64,000 nt of DNA from an uncultured Lachnospiraceae bacterium (GTDB lineage: Bacteria; Bacillota; Clostridia; Lachnospirales; Lachnospiraceae). The translations under genes and the position numbers were made by a program. The notes below the pieces were generated by a model. It was given only the letters and a program-made list of their open reading frames with translations. It had not been told where the DNA came from and did no database searches. The stretch lies in the NCBI GenBank assembly GCA_947176505.1, contig CAMWQW010000001.1, positions 338,283 through 402,282 on the forward strand, in the 5' to 3' direction. Below, piece by piece: positions 9,123 to 18,006 of this stretch; the stretch's first letter is position 1; each line of letters opens with the position of its first letter.

Positions 9123-10103
9123 TTATATATTATAAATCTGATCTGCCTTTGGTTTATCCAGATAACGCTTCTCATCCTCATTATAAATCACGCGGTCATT
9201 TCCGTCCGTTGTTCTTCCCACGATTACCGCCGGAATACCCTCGCGCTTTAATGCCGAAACCAAATCTTTTCCGTTATCTGCCATCATAATCAGGCATCCA
9301 CCCGACAACAGTTCATAAGGATTCAACTCGAAAAATTCGCAAATCTCTATGGTTTCCTGCTTCACAGGTATTTTTTTTAAGTCTATTTCCAGTCCAACGC
9401 CTGCCCCTTCCGCCAGCTCCCACAAAGCTCCGAAAACACCTCCGCGGGAAACGTCATGCATCCTGCAAACGCCGGACTTGATGGCGGTGGCAGCCTCCGG
9501 TATAACGGACAGATATCGGTCGTAGGCTGCAGCTTCTTCCACCATGCGTACCGGATACCGCGTACACAGCTCTTTTCTTCGCTCTCTGGCAATCCGGACA
9601 GTTCCTTCCAGTCCAATCCACTTACTTATTACAATATCCTGACCGGCTTTCGCTTTCTGCCGAAAGTCTGTCTCCCCACCGCATCGTTTGCCGACTCCTG
9701 TCACTGTCATAATCGGTTTCGTTATGCCCGGAAGAACTTCCGTATGTCCGCCGATTATCTCTACATTACTCACCCGGCACACTTCTTCCGCACACTCCAT
9801 CATCGTCTGAAGCTCTGTTTCCTCCGTCGTCTCAGGTAAGATAACCGTAATCATAACGCCTACCGGCTCTGCTCCTGCCGCCACAATATTGTTAAGCGCC
9901 ATATGTACCGCATATGTCCCAATGTCCTCCGTCGGCGCTGTCACGGGAGTTGCGCTGAGCACTGTATCATATCCTTTTCCAAGCGATAAAATGGCGCAGT
10001 CTGTCCCTATACCTGCGCCATTCGTTACTTCATCTCTATGTGTTTTAATCTTCTTTAACACGGAACGCTTCAACACGCTCTCGGATATTTTCCCTTTTCT
10101 CAT
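9123..10103 (-). CDS. AIR synthase-related (PurM/HypE/ThiL-fold) protein
   Basis: 326 residues with the PurM-like two-domain fold. It has GIGTDCAILSL near residue 31, DIGTYAVHMALNNIVAAGAEP (nucleotide-binding Asp and helix), EIIGGHTEV and a C-terminal GGVFGALWELAEGAGVGLEID segment. HypE, the closest well-known relative, works in hydrogenase maturation, but the C-terminal cysteine of HypE is not present (the protein ends ADQIYNI) and no hyp genes are nearby. Function is unassigned beyond ATP-dependent chemistry of this fold. It lies 24 bp downstream of the VanW-like gene. Confidence 0.85.
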   Translation of the reverse strand: MRKGKISESVLKRSVLKKIKTHRDEVTNGAGIGTDCAILSLGKGYDTVLSATPVTAPTEDIGTYAVHMALNNIVAAGAEPVGVMITVILPETTEETELQTMMECAEEVCRVSNVEIIGGHTEVLPGITKPIMTVTGVGKRCGGETDFRQKAKAGQDIVISKWIGLEGTVRIARERRKELCTRYPVRMVEEAAAYDRYLSVIPEAATAIKSGVCRMHDVSRGGVFGALWELAEGAGVGLEIDLKKIPVKQETIEICEFFELNPYELLSGGCLIMMADNGKDLVSALKREGIPAVIVGRTTDGNDRVIYNEDEKRYLDKPKADQIYNI

Positions 10104-10127
10104 GACTCTGCACCTAACTGTAGTGAT

Positions 10128-11660
10128 TTACTGTGCCGGTGGCGCTGGTTCCTCTGCCGGAGGTGCCGGCTGTGCTGCTGCTTCTGCTGCCGCCGCATCC
10201 GCTGCTGCCTGTGCTGCTGCCGCGTCCGCCGCTGCCTTATATGCACCTGCTACCGCTTTCACTTCATCCACACTGTTAGTTGCTACCGCTGCCATAATGG
10301 CATTATACGCCCCTTCATCCGTTGTTGCGATACCCACTGTCGCACTTCTCGGAGCTTTCATATAAGAGCTGCTGTTGACCTGCTCTCTGCTGATTTCCAC
10401 ACCATTCTCCCGTACAACCTTCCACAGCTGCGCTTTGTAACCGATATGCGCCGACTGTACAGAGCAATACCCCACAGGCATAGACTCATCCGTATAAATC
10501 ACTTCCGTATCGGGCACGGTCTTCTCTAAGACAACACTTTCAAAAGCAATCTCACGATTGCTGCTTCTCGTCTCTACCCCGTATATTGTAAACGTAATCT
10601 GTTTATCCGGCGTTGTAACTCCTTCAATATAAACCGGATACTCCGTATTATTCTTAAACTTAAAATCTTTGCCTGAAGATTCCGCTATGGCTGCATCTGC
10701 AGAAGGATTGACATATGTGACAATCATAGAATGATTATATCTCTCAGTCACCTCTAACTCAGAAAGCAGGACAGCATTATATAAAGTAGTGGATACTTGG
10801 CATATACCGCCTCCAAGACTGTCTACTACCTGCCCATTCAAATATGACCCTGCCATATAATAACCGTTTGCCTCGGTAAACGGAGCTACCGCCTCATATG
10901 CGGAAAATTCATCTCCCGGATACAATGTCGTACCGTTAATCAAAGCTGCACCGTTAGCCACATTCGCGCTTCTGGCGCCGCCCGACGTAGAATAACTTGT
11001 CGTAAACGTCCCCAACACATCCTTGACCTTGGCAAGATCCTCCGCACTGCCCGCCGGCTCTTCTACCGTAATCACCAGATCAATACTGCTGCTTGTACCA
11101 TCCCAGTCGCTCGTCAAGTAATCATATACCGCTTCGACGGATGCCGCCGTATCAACCTTAACGCCCGGCTGTCCTTCCGTAATCTCAAATCCCGTCTCGG
11201 ATTTCATCAACGATGCATTAACCGCTTCCTGATTGTACTGCTCTGCATTTTCCTCGATCAGCGTCCTGATCTTATTCTTGTCGAAGTCAAAGCTGACTGT
11301 GTATACTTTGTTCCGGCGCTCTAAGTCTTTCAGTTCCTTATAGCACTGCAGGATATCCCCGTCGCGCCCGAAGTTAGCTGCTTCATCCAAAATGGTTTCA
11401 TTACCCCATTTTAACCCCAGCTCGGAAGCGGTCGTCACAATTGTCCCGCCTTCGACTGCATTCAATGTAATCTCCGCATCGCCAAAAGAACTAACGTACT
11501 CTTCTATCATGCTTTTGGCTTCCGCAGTCGTCATTCCGGACAAATTCATGTCATTGGCATATATACCTGATTCAATTTTATCTTCTTTGGCATTGACCGG
11601 CATTGTAATAGCCATCATCGTAATTATCACAAGCGGAATTACCATAGACATCCTTTTCAT
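10128..11660 (-). CDS. Secreted VanW-domain protein with C-terminal G5-like domain and Ala/Pro-rich tail
   Basis: 510 residues. Signal peptide at 1-24, repeated peptidoglycan-binding-like N-terminal segments (about 30-210), a VanW domain (about 215-365, with GGGICQVSTTLYNA and NHSMIVTYVNPSADAAI), a G5-like beta region (about 370-440) and a low-complexity tail of AAADAAAA units ending in PAPPAEEPAPPAQ. VanW proteins were named from vancomycin-resistance clusters, but most are chromosomal envelope proteins of unknown role. The tail is probably a wall-spanning linker; there is no LPXTG motif. Confidence 0.9.
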   Translation of the reverse strand: MKRMSMVIPLVIITMMAITMPVNAKEDKIESGIYANDMNLSGMTTAEAKSMIEEYVSSFGDAEITLNAVEGGTIVTTASELGLKWGNETILDEAANFGRDGDILQCYKELKDLERRNKVYTVSFDFDKNKIRTLIEENAEQYNQEAVNASLMKSETGFEITEGQPGVKVDTAASVEAVYDYLTSDWDGTSSSIDLVITVEEPAGSAEDLAKVKDVLGTFTTSYSTSGGARSANVANGAALINGTTLYPGDEFSAYEAVAPFTEANGYYMAGSYLNGQVVDSLGGGICQVSTTLYNAVLLSELEVTERYNHSMIVTYVNPSADAAIAESSGKDFKFKNNTEYPVYIEGVTTPDKQITFTIYGVETRSSNREIAFESVVLEKTVPDTEVIYTDESMPVGYCSVQSAHIGYKAQLWKVVRENGVEISREQVNSSSYMKAPRSATVGIATTDEGAYNAIMAAVATNSVDEVKAVAGAYKAAADAAAAQAAADAAAAEAAAQPAPPAEEPAPPAQ

Positions 11661-11737
11661 GCTAATCGTACCTTTCTATACTCTAAATTGCCCACGTGAA
11701 AAAATTGTGTTAAAATGAACTAGTCTCTCGATTATCC

Positions 11738-11830
11738 TCAGACCATGAGTATAAGCGGAAGAACCATCGCAAGCACCACGATTATAATGATAATTGAAGA
11801 AATAATCTTCTTTTGTTTCCTATTAAGCAT
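11738..11830 (-). CDS. 30-residue single-span membrane peptide
   Basis: A 30-codon frame, MLNRKQKKIISS followed by a run of about 18 Ile/Val/Leu/Ala/Met residues and ending LILMV. It reads as a positively charged N-terminus plus one transmembrane helix. GGGGAGG stands 8-10 nt before the ATG, a strong ribosome site that argues against chance. Short peptides of this pattern in Firmicutes include Prli42 and DUF4044 proteins; I cannot say it is either. It is divergent from the 11869 gene, and its stop lies 77 bp upstream of the VanW gene start. Confidence 0.65.
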   Translation of the reverse strand: MLNRKQKKIISSIIIIIVVLAMVLPLILMV

Positions 11831-11868
11831 AGAGTAAAACCTCCCCACTTTCTGAAAGGATATTATAT

Positions 11869-12486
11869 ATGAATTTGATAATTAATGCAAGTGTTCTCAT
11901 AGGTTCTGCTATAATCGCTCTCTATCTTCTAAAGACAAAAAGGAACGATTCTATCCATAAAGAAGACTTCTGGGAACGGGAGCTTAAAGCAAACAGTACG
12001 AGGCGCCAGCCTTTGGATGATCTGGACTACATCAAACTGTCTTTGGAAGATTTTCCAATGACGCTTCTTAACGATGTTCCTAAGGCGGAAGATTACAAGC
12101 AGATTATCCAATCATTATGCGAACTTCCTATTGTCAATTTCACCGGAATCAGCAACACAGAACTCAAACTGCGTTATGGTGCTCCCAATCTCGACTTGTT
12201 AATGCATTACGACCAGAATTACACCTTGCTGGTACGCACGCTGCAACAATGGGCGCAAATGCTCTATGATGCCGGATATGTCGATGAAGCGCGCCGCATG
12301 TTAGAGCTTTCTGTCTCCACGGGCACTGACGTCAGTGCCACTTATCGCCTGCTGTGCCAAATATACAACGAACAGAATACTCCCGAAAAAATCGGTGAAC
12401 TCTATCCGATTGCAGAAATGCTAAATTCTGCCATGCAGAAAACTATCGTCCGTATTCTGCAAGAATCCGGTCAATCTTCCGACTAG
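11869..12486 (+). CDS. Membrane-anchored hypothetical protein with TPR-like C-terminus
   Basis: 205 residues: one N-terminal transmembrane helix (about 4-22), then a soluble helical part. The C-terminal third (AQMLYDAGYVDEARRMLELSVSTGTDVSATYRLLCQIYNEQN, around 135-178) looks like tetratricopeptide-type helical hairpins. I do not recognise a named family. GAAAGGA precedes the ATG. The 3' end overlaps the convergent exonuclease gene by 44 bp. Confidence 0.8.
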   Translation: MNLIINASVLIGSAIIALYLLKTKRNDSIHKEDFWERELKANSTRRQPLDDLDYIKLSLEDFPMTLLNDVPKAEDYKQIIQSLCELPIVNFTGISNTELKLRYGAPNLDLLMHYDQNYTLLVRTLQQWAQMLYDAGYVDEARRMLELSVSTGTDVSATYRLLCQIYNEQNTPEKIGELYPIAEMLNSAMQKTIVRILQESGQSSD

Positions 12487-13159
12487 CCTCGCTTCTGGAC
12501 AGCCTCTCAATATCATAATCTATTATCAGTTTATGCTTGTCTGCAAGTTTATATAACTGTTCTTTTTGCGGTATGGTAATAGGCGTTTCACGTTTTGCAT
12601 GATAACACAACTTTTTCGGGCGGAATAAGCTCCTGTTCCCTTCCGCGTCCTCCTGCTCATAAAACAATTCGGTCAGCTTCCGATATAGCTCTACGGTAGC
12701 CCTCGCATCGTTAAGCGCCCGATGCGCATTGTGGCATATCCCATAATACTTACACAAATATCCCAGACTGCGGCTCTCCAAATCCGATAAATACTTACGT
12801 GCAATCTTTAGCGTATCTAGCCCGTCTTTCTCAAATGTCATTTTTTGGTTAACCGCCGCTTTCTTGACAAAAGAATAGTCGAACATCACACCATGACCCA
12901 ATAAGGGATTGTCTCCCACTAATTCAAGCATTGTCGGAAGCACATTTTCAATCGTTGGCGCTGACAAAAGCTGCTCATCCTTAATTCCCGTCAGTTCTAT
13001 AATTCGTTCTTCCAGATTTCTCCCCGGATTCACGAGGGTTTCCCATTCTTTTACAACTTCATTATTCTGTACCTTGACGACACCAATTTCAATAATTCTG
13101 TCTGTCTTCGGATTTAAACCGGTAGTCTCTAGGTCAATGCATACATAAGAGTCTGTCAT
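12443..13159 (-). CDS. DEDDh 3'-5' exonuclease (DnaQ / PolC-exonuclease type)
   Basis: 238 residues. The exonuclease domain (about 5-165) carries the DEDDh residues Asp9 and Glu11 (CIDLETTGLNP), Asp94 (GVMFDYSF), His146 and Asp151 (AHRALNDA). A basic C-terminal extension (about 170-238) follows. Such stand-alone proteins act in proofreading or repair; the C-terminal part is not recognised. Its 3' end runs 44 bp into the convergent gene, so the two messages are antisense there. Confidence 0.92.
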   Translation of the reverse strand: MTDSYVCIDLETTGLNPKTDRIIEIGVVKVQNNEVVKEWETLVNPGRNLEERIIELTGIKDEQLLSAPTIENVLPTMLELVGDNPLLGHGVMFDYSFVKKAAVNQKMTFEKDGLDTLKIARKYLSDLESRSLGYLCKYYGICHNAHRALNDARATVELYRKLTELFYEQEDAEGNRSLFRPKKLCYHAKRETPITIPQKEQLYKLADKHKLIIDYDIERLSRSEASRKIDRILAEYGR

Positions 13160-13529
13160 CTTTTATCCATTCTGCTTTGAGTCAAAAGAATATATGATAC
13201 CCTGACACATATTCTTTTCTGATTAAAATAAGTGATGTTATCAGTATAACACATCTTTTCGACCTTGAACCGCCTTTTTCGTCCGCATGTACTCATGTAT
13301 TTTAGATTCCGTGTAATTTCCTTTCATTTTTTCATAAAAATTAACGAAAAGTATATTTTTCAATATATAGATTAAATCAAAAACACATATACAATATATT
13401 GTATTTGATGTTACTTTTTATTAGCTTCTTTTTTACGTTTAATTGGAATATTCTCTGGTGAATATTTCTATTAAAAATTGGAATATTTTTATATGGGAAA
13501 TAGCCTAAAATAACAAGAAGGATATACAG
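13160..13529. promoter_or_regulatory. AT-rich intergenic region with a 16-bp palindrome and a 12-bp direct repeat
   Basis: No gene is visible in these 370 bp between divergent genes. ATACAATATATTGTAT at 13389-13404 is a perfect 16-bp palindrome. AATTGGAATATT occurs at 13441-13452 and again at 13476-13487, 35 bp apart, just upstream of the XRE regulator gene. Both are plausible operators, the second possibly for self-regulation, but AT-richness raises the chance background. Confidence 0.45.
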
Positions 13530-13877
13530 ATGAAAACAAGAATCAAGGAACTTCGATTGGAAAAAAATTTAACACAACAGACTCTCGCTAAATACTTAGG
13601 TACCAATCAAACTACATTAAGCAAAATTGAGGGCGGGCTGGCTATTCCCGACGCATTGCTTTTAATCAGTTTATCAAATTATTTTCATGTCTCTACAGAT
13701 TATATTCTGTGTCTTTCCGAAGAGCGTCTGAGTGCAGATTCATTATTGGCAGACAACATGCATCGTCTCAAAAAATATCAGCATCTTATCTCCCTATACC
13801 AAAAAATGACTCCGGAACAGCAGAAGGACTTATATCATTTTCTTTGCAGCATACTGAACAGTAACGAAATACTTTAA
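13530..13877 (+). CDS. XRE-family helix-turn-helix regulator
   Basis: 115 residues. An N-terminal Cro/C1-type helix-turn-helix (about 4-60: LRLEKNLTQQTLAKYLGTNQTTLSKIEGG) is followed by a short helical tail with no known domain. AGAAGGA precedes the start. It stands alone between two intergenic regions. The target is unknown; repeats immediately upstream hint at autoregulation. Confidence 0.9.
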   Translation: MKTRIKELRLEKNLTQQTLAKYLGTNQTTLSKIEGGLAIPDALLLISLSNYFHVSTDYILCLSEERLSADSLLADNMHRLKKYQHLISLYQKMTPEQQKDLYHFLCSILNSNEIL

Positions 13878-14097
13878 TATTCCCGCTGTCACAAATATGC
13901 TGCCTGTATAAAGCTCTATGTACATATCCTATAAACGTCATATATTAATGTACTTATTTGTCAGCGTTTATCAGATTTTATTTTCAATATAATTGCATTT
14001 CTATCAGATTGACAGATCATCCCTACAGACAAAATGTTTTATCCTTCTGTCGTATCTGATCTACGCCGCTTCACCCTATGGTTGCGAGCGTCTTAAA

Positions 14098-14119
14098 GGC
14101 GGAATCTTTCGATTCCGCC
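14098..14119 (-). terminator. Hairpin between the XRE gene and galT (probable bidirectional terminator)
   Basis: GGCGGAATC and GATTCCGCC pair perfectly over a 4-nt loop. TTTAAG follows on the galT side and a U-rich CATTTCTTATC follows on the + side, so it may end both convergent transcripts. Otherwise I see nothing in the 280 bp between the two genes. Confidence 0.6.
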
Positions 14120-14157
14120 TCATTTCTTATCATGACTTCATAACTGTTTCGTTTATC

Positions 14158-15663
14158 TTAATCATTCAAGCTTGACACAAACTTATCAAACGCCGCCTGA
14201 CCATCCTCTGTCCTCTTATACACACCTGCGTCTTCCAACACCTGCATGAATACGTCCCCAATTTCTTTATGGAGAATATCCATAATATTGTCTTTTGTTA
14301 TATTTTCATATTTCGGGAGGAATTCTTCCACCCAATCAGCATGTTTCTCAAGTACCTCATCTTTACGAATATCCGCACCGGCAATAATCGCTTCTGCCAG
14401 ACGCTCCATCTCATCTTTTAATCTGGCTGGCAGTACCGCCAAACCCATTACCTCAATCAGACCGATATTCTCTTTCTTGATATGATGCAGCTTCGCATGA
14501 GGATGGTACACACCAAGCGGATGCTCATCCGTTGTAATGTTATTGCGCAGTACCAAATCCAGTTCAAATTTATCGCCCCTTTTTCTGGCAATGGGCGTAA
14601 TTGTATTATGAGGTTCTCCATCCGTCTCTGCATAAATAAATGCAGACTCATCCGTATAGCCTCTCCACGCAGCTAAAATCACATCCGCAAGCGCAATCAG
14701 CCTGTCTGAATCCTCTGACGCAATGCGGATAACGGACATGGGCCAATTCACAATCCCTGCTTCCACATCCTCAAAGCCTTTCACCGTAAAGGTTCTCTCC
14801 ACACCTGCTCTTGCCATGGCAAACTCATAGTGCCCGCCCTGAAAATGGTCATGGCTCAAAATAGAGCCGCCCACAATCGGCAAATCCGCATTAGAGCCGA
14901 CAAAATAATGCGGGAACTGCTTCACAAAATCAAACAGCTTACAGAATGTATCATGTTCAATCTTCATCGGAATGTGCTCTGAATTAAATACAATACAGTG
15001 CTCATTATAATATACATAAGGAGAATACTGGAATCCCCATCTGCTGCCGTTGATTGTCACCGGAATGATTCTGTGATTCTGCCTTGCCGGATGATTGACG
15101 CGCCCTGCATATCCCTCGTTTTCTATACACAGCAGACATTTCGGATAGCCGCTTTGTTTCGCGCTCTTTGCTGCGGCAATCGCTTTGGGATCCTTCTCGG
15201 GCTTTGACAGATTGATGGTAATATCCAAATCGCCGTATTTCGTTGATGCAATCCATTTCTGATCTTTCTTAATACGATATCTTCTGATATAGTCTGTGTC
15301 CTGACTGAGTTTATAGAAATAATCCGTAGCCTCTTTCGGATCATTCTTATATTTGTCTTCAAACACGGAAATCACTTCGCTTGGTCTGGGTACCAGCACA
15401 CTCATAATCTTCGTATCAAACAAATCCCTGTACACAATGCTGTTCTCTGTCATAATCCCATGTTCATAAGCGTAATCCATCATGCCGGAAAGTACATCTT
15501 CCAATTCGCTTTCGCTCATTGTGACATCTGTGTCACTTTCTTCCAACTCATCCAACTCAAAAAGCTCCAGCAATCGGTTAGTCGTATATATTTTATCTGC
15601 TTCCGTAATCAATCCGGTCTGTAATCCGTACTGTACCAGTTTCTTAATATTCTCCTGAATCAT
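14158..15663 (-). CDS. galT: UDP-glucose--hexose-1-phosphate uridylyltransferase (Firmicute type)
   Basis: 501 residues from the ATG at 15663, matching the large Firmicute GalT type rather than the shorter E. coli form. The motif SHDHFQGGHYEFAM carries the active-site histidines of the HIT-like nucleotidyltransferase fold. The enzyme exchanges UMP between UDP-glucose and galactose-1-phosphate in the Leloir pathway. Start choice is uncertain: AAGGAG is 13 nt before this ATG but 4 nt before an in-frame GTG at 15672. It lies 87 bp downstream of galK on the same strand. Confidence 0.95.
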   Translation of the reverse strand: MIQENIKKLVQYGLQTGLITEADKIYTTNRLLELFELDELEESDTDVTMSESELEDVLSGMMDYAYEHGIMTENSIVYRDLFDTKIMSVLVPRPSEVISVFEDKYKNDPKEATDYFYKLSQDTDYIRRYRIKKDQKWIASTKYGDLDITINLSKPEKDPKAIAAAKSAKQSGYPKCLLCIENEGYAGRVNHPARQNHRIIPVTINGSRWGFQYSPYVYYNEHCIVFNSEHIPMKIEHDTFCKLFDFVKQFPHYFVGSNADLPIVGGSILSHDHFQGGHYEFAMARAGVERTFTVKGFEDVEAGIVNWPMSVIRIASEDSDRLIALADVILAAWRGYTDESAFIYAETDGEPHNTITPIARKRGDKFELDLVLRNNITTDEHPLGVYHPHAKLHHIKKENIGLIEVMGLAVLPARLKDEMERLAEAIIAGADIRKDEVLEKHADWVEEFLPKYENITKDNIMDILHKEIGDVFMQVLEDAGVYKRTEDGQAAFDKFVSSLND

Positions 15664-15750
15664 GTCTGTCACTCTGCTCCTTCCCAAGCTGTATTTTGAT
15701 GCCGCTATTCTAATTACACCAGTGTATCGTTACATTCCCTTTCTGTTTCT

Positions 15751-16914
15751 TTAAAGCTTACTCGGTCCGTTACCAATCTCTACCACATAGAAATCGGCAG
15801 TTTTACCTACTCGCTCCTGATATGCTGCTCCCACTTTTTCTTTAAATGTATCTACTGCTTCGTCACGTACGATACTAACCGTACAACCACCAAAACCGCC
15901 GCCCGTGATTCTGGATCCGACCACTCCGTCAATCTTCCATGCTTCTTCTACCAGCACATCAATCTCCTCACAGGAAACTTCATAATCGTCCCGCAAAGAC
16001 ACATGGGATGCGTTCATCAATTCACCGAACAGCTCTAAATTGTTGTTCTTCAATGCTTCCACCGCACGTATTGTTCTCTGGTTCTCGTATACCGCATGTT
16101 TCGCTCTTTTGACACGTACTTCATTTTTGATGGCAGACTTATTTGCCTCAAACTGCTCCTCAGTAAGGTCGCCTAATCCTTTTATATCAACGACTGCCTG
16201 CAGCTCTTCCAGAGCTTTCTCACATTCGCTTCTTCTTTCGTTGTATGCTGAATTGACAAGAGAGTGCTTTACATTGCTGTTTGTCACTACTATCTTCGCA
16301 CCATCTAATATAAGCGGTGCATATTCATAAGATAAATCCGCCGTATCCAAGAAGATTGCATGATCCTTCTTACCCATAGCTGATGCAAACTGGTCCATAA
16401 TACCGCAGTTCATACCATTAAAGTTATTCTCGGAATACTGCCCGATTTTTGCCAGATCAACATTTGTCACATCAAACCCGTACAAATCCTTGAGTAAATA
16501 TCCTGTCACTACTTCTAAAGACGCCGAAGAAGACAGACCTGAACCATTAGGAATATTCCCGTTTAATACGATATCCAGACCGCAATCCATCTCCATGCCT
16601 CTGCCTGCAAAAGCCCACATAACGCCCTTCGGATAGTTCGTCCAGTCCGCTCCTTCGGATGGCGTCAAATCATCCAGACTGCTCTCAATCACACCCATTG
16701 ATTCAAAATTCATCGAATAGAAATTTAACTTTTTGTCTTCTCTTTTTCTGGCTGCAACATATGTGCCGATTGTCAGAGCGCAGGGAAAAACATGTCCCCC
16801 GTTATAATCCGTATGTTCGCCAATCAGATTGACCCTTCCCGGTGCAAAGTAAACGTTCACACCCTGTACATCCCCATAAAGTTCCTCAAATTTCTTCAAT
16901 ACAATTTCTTTCAT
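15751..16914 (-). CDS. galK: Galactokinase
   Basis: 387 residues, GHMP kinase family. The galactokinase signature GRVNLIGEHTDYNGG is at about 27-41, the ATP loop GSGLSSSASLEV at about 124-135 and the GGFGGCTVS motif near 340. It phosphorylates galactose at C1, feeding GalT. AAGGAGAAT precedes the ATG. No epimerase (galE) or mutarotase gene is in the window, so the rest of the pathway is elsewhere. Confidence 0.97.
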   Translation of the reverse strand: MKEIVLKKFEELYGDVQGVNVYFAPGRVNLIGEHTDYNGGHVFPCALTIGTYVAARKREDKKLNFYSMNFESMGVIESSLDDLTPSEGADWTNYPKGVMWAFAGRGMEMDCGLDIVLNGNIPNGSGLSSSASLEVVTGYLLKDLYGFDVTNVDLAKIGQYSENNFNGMNCGIMDQFASAMGKKDHAIFLDTADLSYEYAPLILDGAKIVVTNSNVKHSLVNSAYNERRSECEKALEELQAVVDIKGLGDLTEEQFEANKSAIKNEVRVKRAKHAVYENQRTIRAVEALKNNNLELFGELMNASHVSLRDDYEVSCEEIDVLVEEAWKIDGVVGSRITGGGFGGCTVSIVRDEAVDTFKEKVGAAYQERVGKTADFYVVEIGNGPSKL

Positions 16915-17016
16915 ACCCCATTCTCCTTCTTAAAAATTTACTCTTTGCTCACAATATGCGCACCCGGTTGTCCACTCCTGTTTACTGCTATCATATTAAA
17001 TATTTCTTTATTCTGA

Positions 17017-17045
17017 AATATCTCTTTGTTAAATAAATCTGTCAA
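17017..17045 (-). promoter_or_regulatory. Predicted sigma-A promoter of galK-galT
   Basis: TTGACA-N17-GATATT on the minus strand, about 100 bp upstream of galK. The -35 is perfect and the -10 matches 4 of 6 positions, as expected for an activated promoter. The AraC gene just upstream makes a regulated promoter plausible. Confidence 0.5.
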
Positions 17046-17094
17046 AATGTTATCTCATTACACTCACGCCCGCTATGCGGCTGCTCTTCCCGTC

Positions 17095-18003
17095 TCACAT
17101 ACCTTCACTCAGACTGTTAATTTGATTGATAAAATCCACCACTTGTTTCAAATGTTCTTTGTTCCGCCTCGTCTCGCCCTTCTGCATCTCCTTGCGGTAA
17201 CTCGAAGGCGACATTTTTTTCATCTGCTTAAATGCTTTGGTAAAAACCAGCGGATCATGATACCCGCACGACAACGCTATGCTTTCTACCGGCAGTTCTG
17301 TTAACTGCAAAAGCTCCGTTGCCTTCGTAATACGGAAAGTCGTCAAAAATTGCTGCGGCGACATGCCCATGGAATTCTGAAAAAGTGTATACAGATAACT
17401 TCGGTTAATGCAGACATAATTCGCTACATCCGTCACCTTAATCGGATTACAGTAATTACTTTGAATAAAAGAAACCGCTTTGCGCACATATGTGTTGGCT
17501 CTATCCACTTCATTTCTTTCGGCAACCTTAGTTCCCTCCGCTATCACTGACAGAAAAACTCCCAGCTGTCCATTGCGCCGCAAATCGTTAGACAGCCCGA
17601 AAGTATTGTGCTCCATCATATCTTTTACAATCTGGTACAACTCTTCCGAAGCCTCTGATTTGAAAACAGGCTGTCTGACAGACAGCCCGATATTACTTAC
17701 ATACTCCGCAGCCTGCATACCACTGAATCCAACCCAGACATAAGTCCATGGGTCATTCTCATCCGCTTGGTAAAACGCCAGTTCATCCGGTGTAATCAGG
17801 AAACCGTATCCCGCCTCCAGCGGATATTCTTTACCCCCGATAGAAAATCTTCCTTTGCCGCTTAATATATAGTGTACCAAATAATGTGGTTTTAATGCCG
17901 GTCCGAAACTATGCAGTCCTTCTGTCCGTGAAAGTCCACAGCAGTTTACATACAAACTCCCCGTCTGTTCCCCGGCAAATTCTAATTTATAAGCTTTTTC
18001 CAT
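17095..18003 (-). CDS. AraC-family transcriptional regulator
   Basis: 302 residues. An N-terminal cupin-type sensing domain (about 30-110, HYILSGKGRFSIGGKEYPLEAGYGFLITP) and a C-terminal double helix-turn-helix (about 190-285, VTDVANYVCINRSYLYTLFQ and ESIALSCGYHDPLVFTKAFKQ). This is the architecture of sugar-responsive activators such as those for raffinose or melibiose. It sits 3 bp after the hybrid kinase gene and 180 bp before galK, so galactose or an alpha-galactoside is a reasonable guess for its ligand. Confidence 0.93.
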   Translation of the reverse strand: MEKAYKLEFAGEQTGSLYVNCCGLSRTEGLHSFGPALKPHYLVHYILSGKGRFSIGGKEYPLEAGYGFLITPDELAFYQADENDPWTYVWVGFSGMQAAEYVSNIGLSVRQPVFKSEASEELYQIVKDMMEHNTFGLSNDLRRNGQLGVFLSVIAEGTKVAERNEVDRANTYVRKAVSFIQSNYCNPIKVTDVANYVCINRSYLYTLFQNSMGMSPQQFLTTFRITKATELLQLTELPVESIALSCGYHDPLVFTKAFKQMKKMSPSSYRKEMQKGETRRNKEHLKQVVDFINQINSLSEGM

Positions 18004-18006
18004 ATG

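Noticed and set aside
10128-10260. GCN-rich tract as a DNA repeat or unstable microsatellite
   Set aside because: It encodes the Ala-rich tail of the VanW protein; codons vary (GCA, GCC, GCT, GCG), so it is a protein linker rather than a simple DNA repeat.
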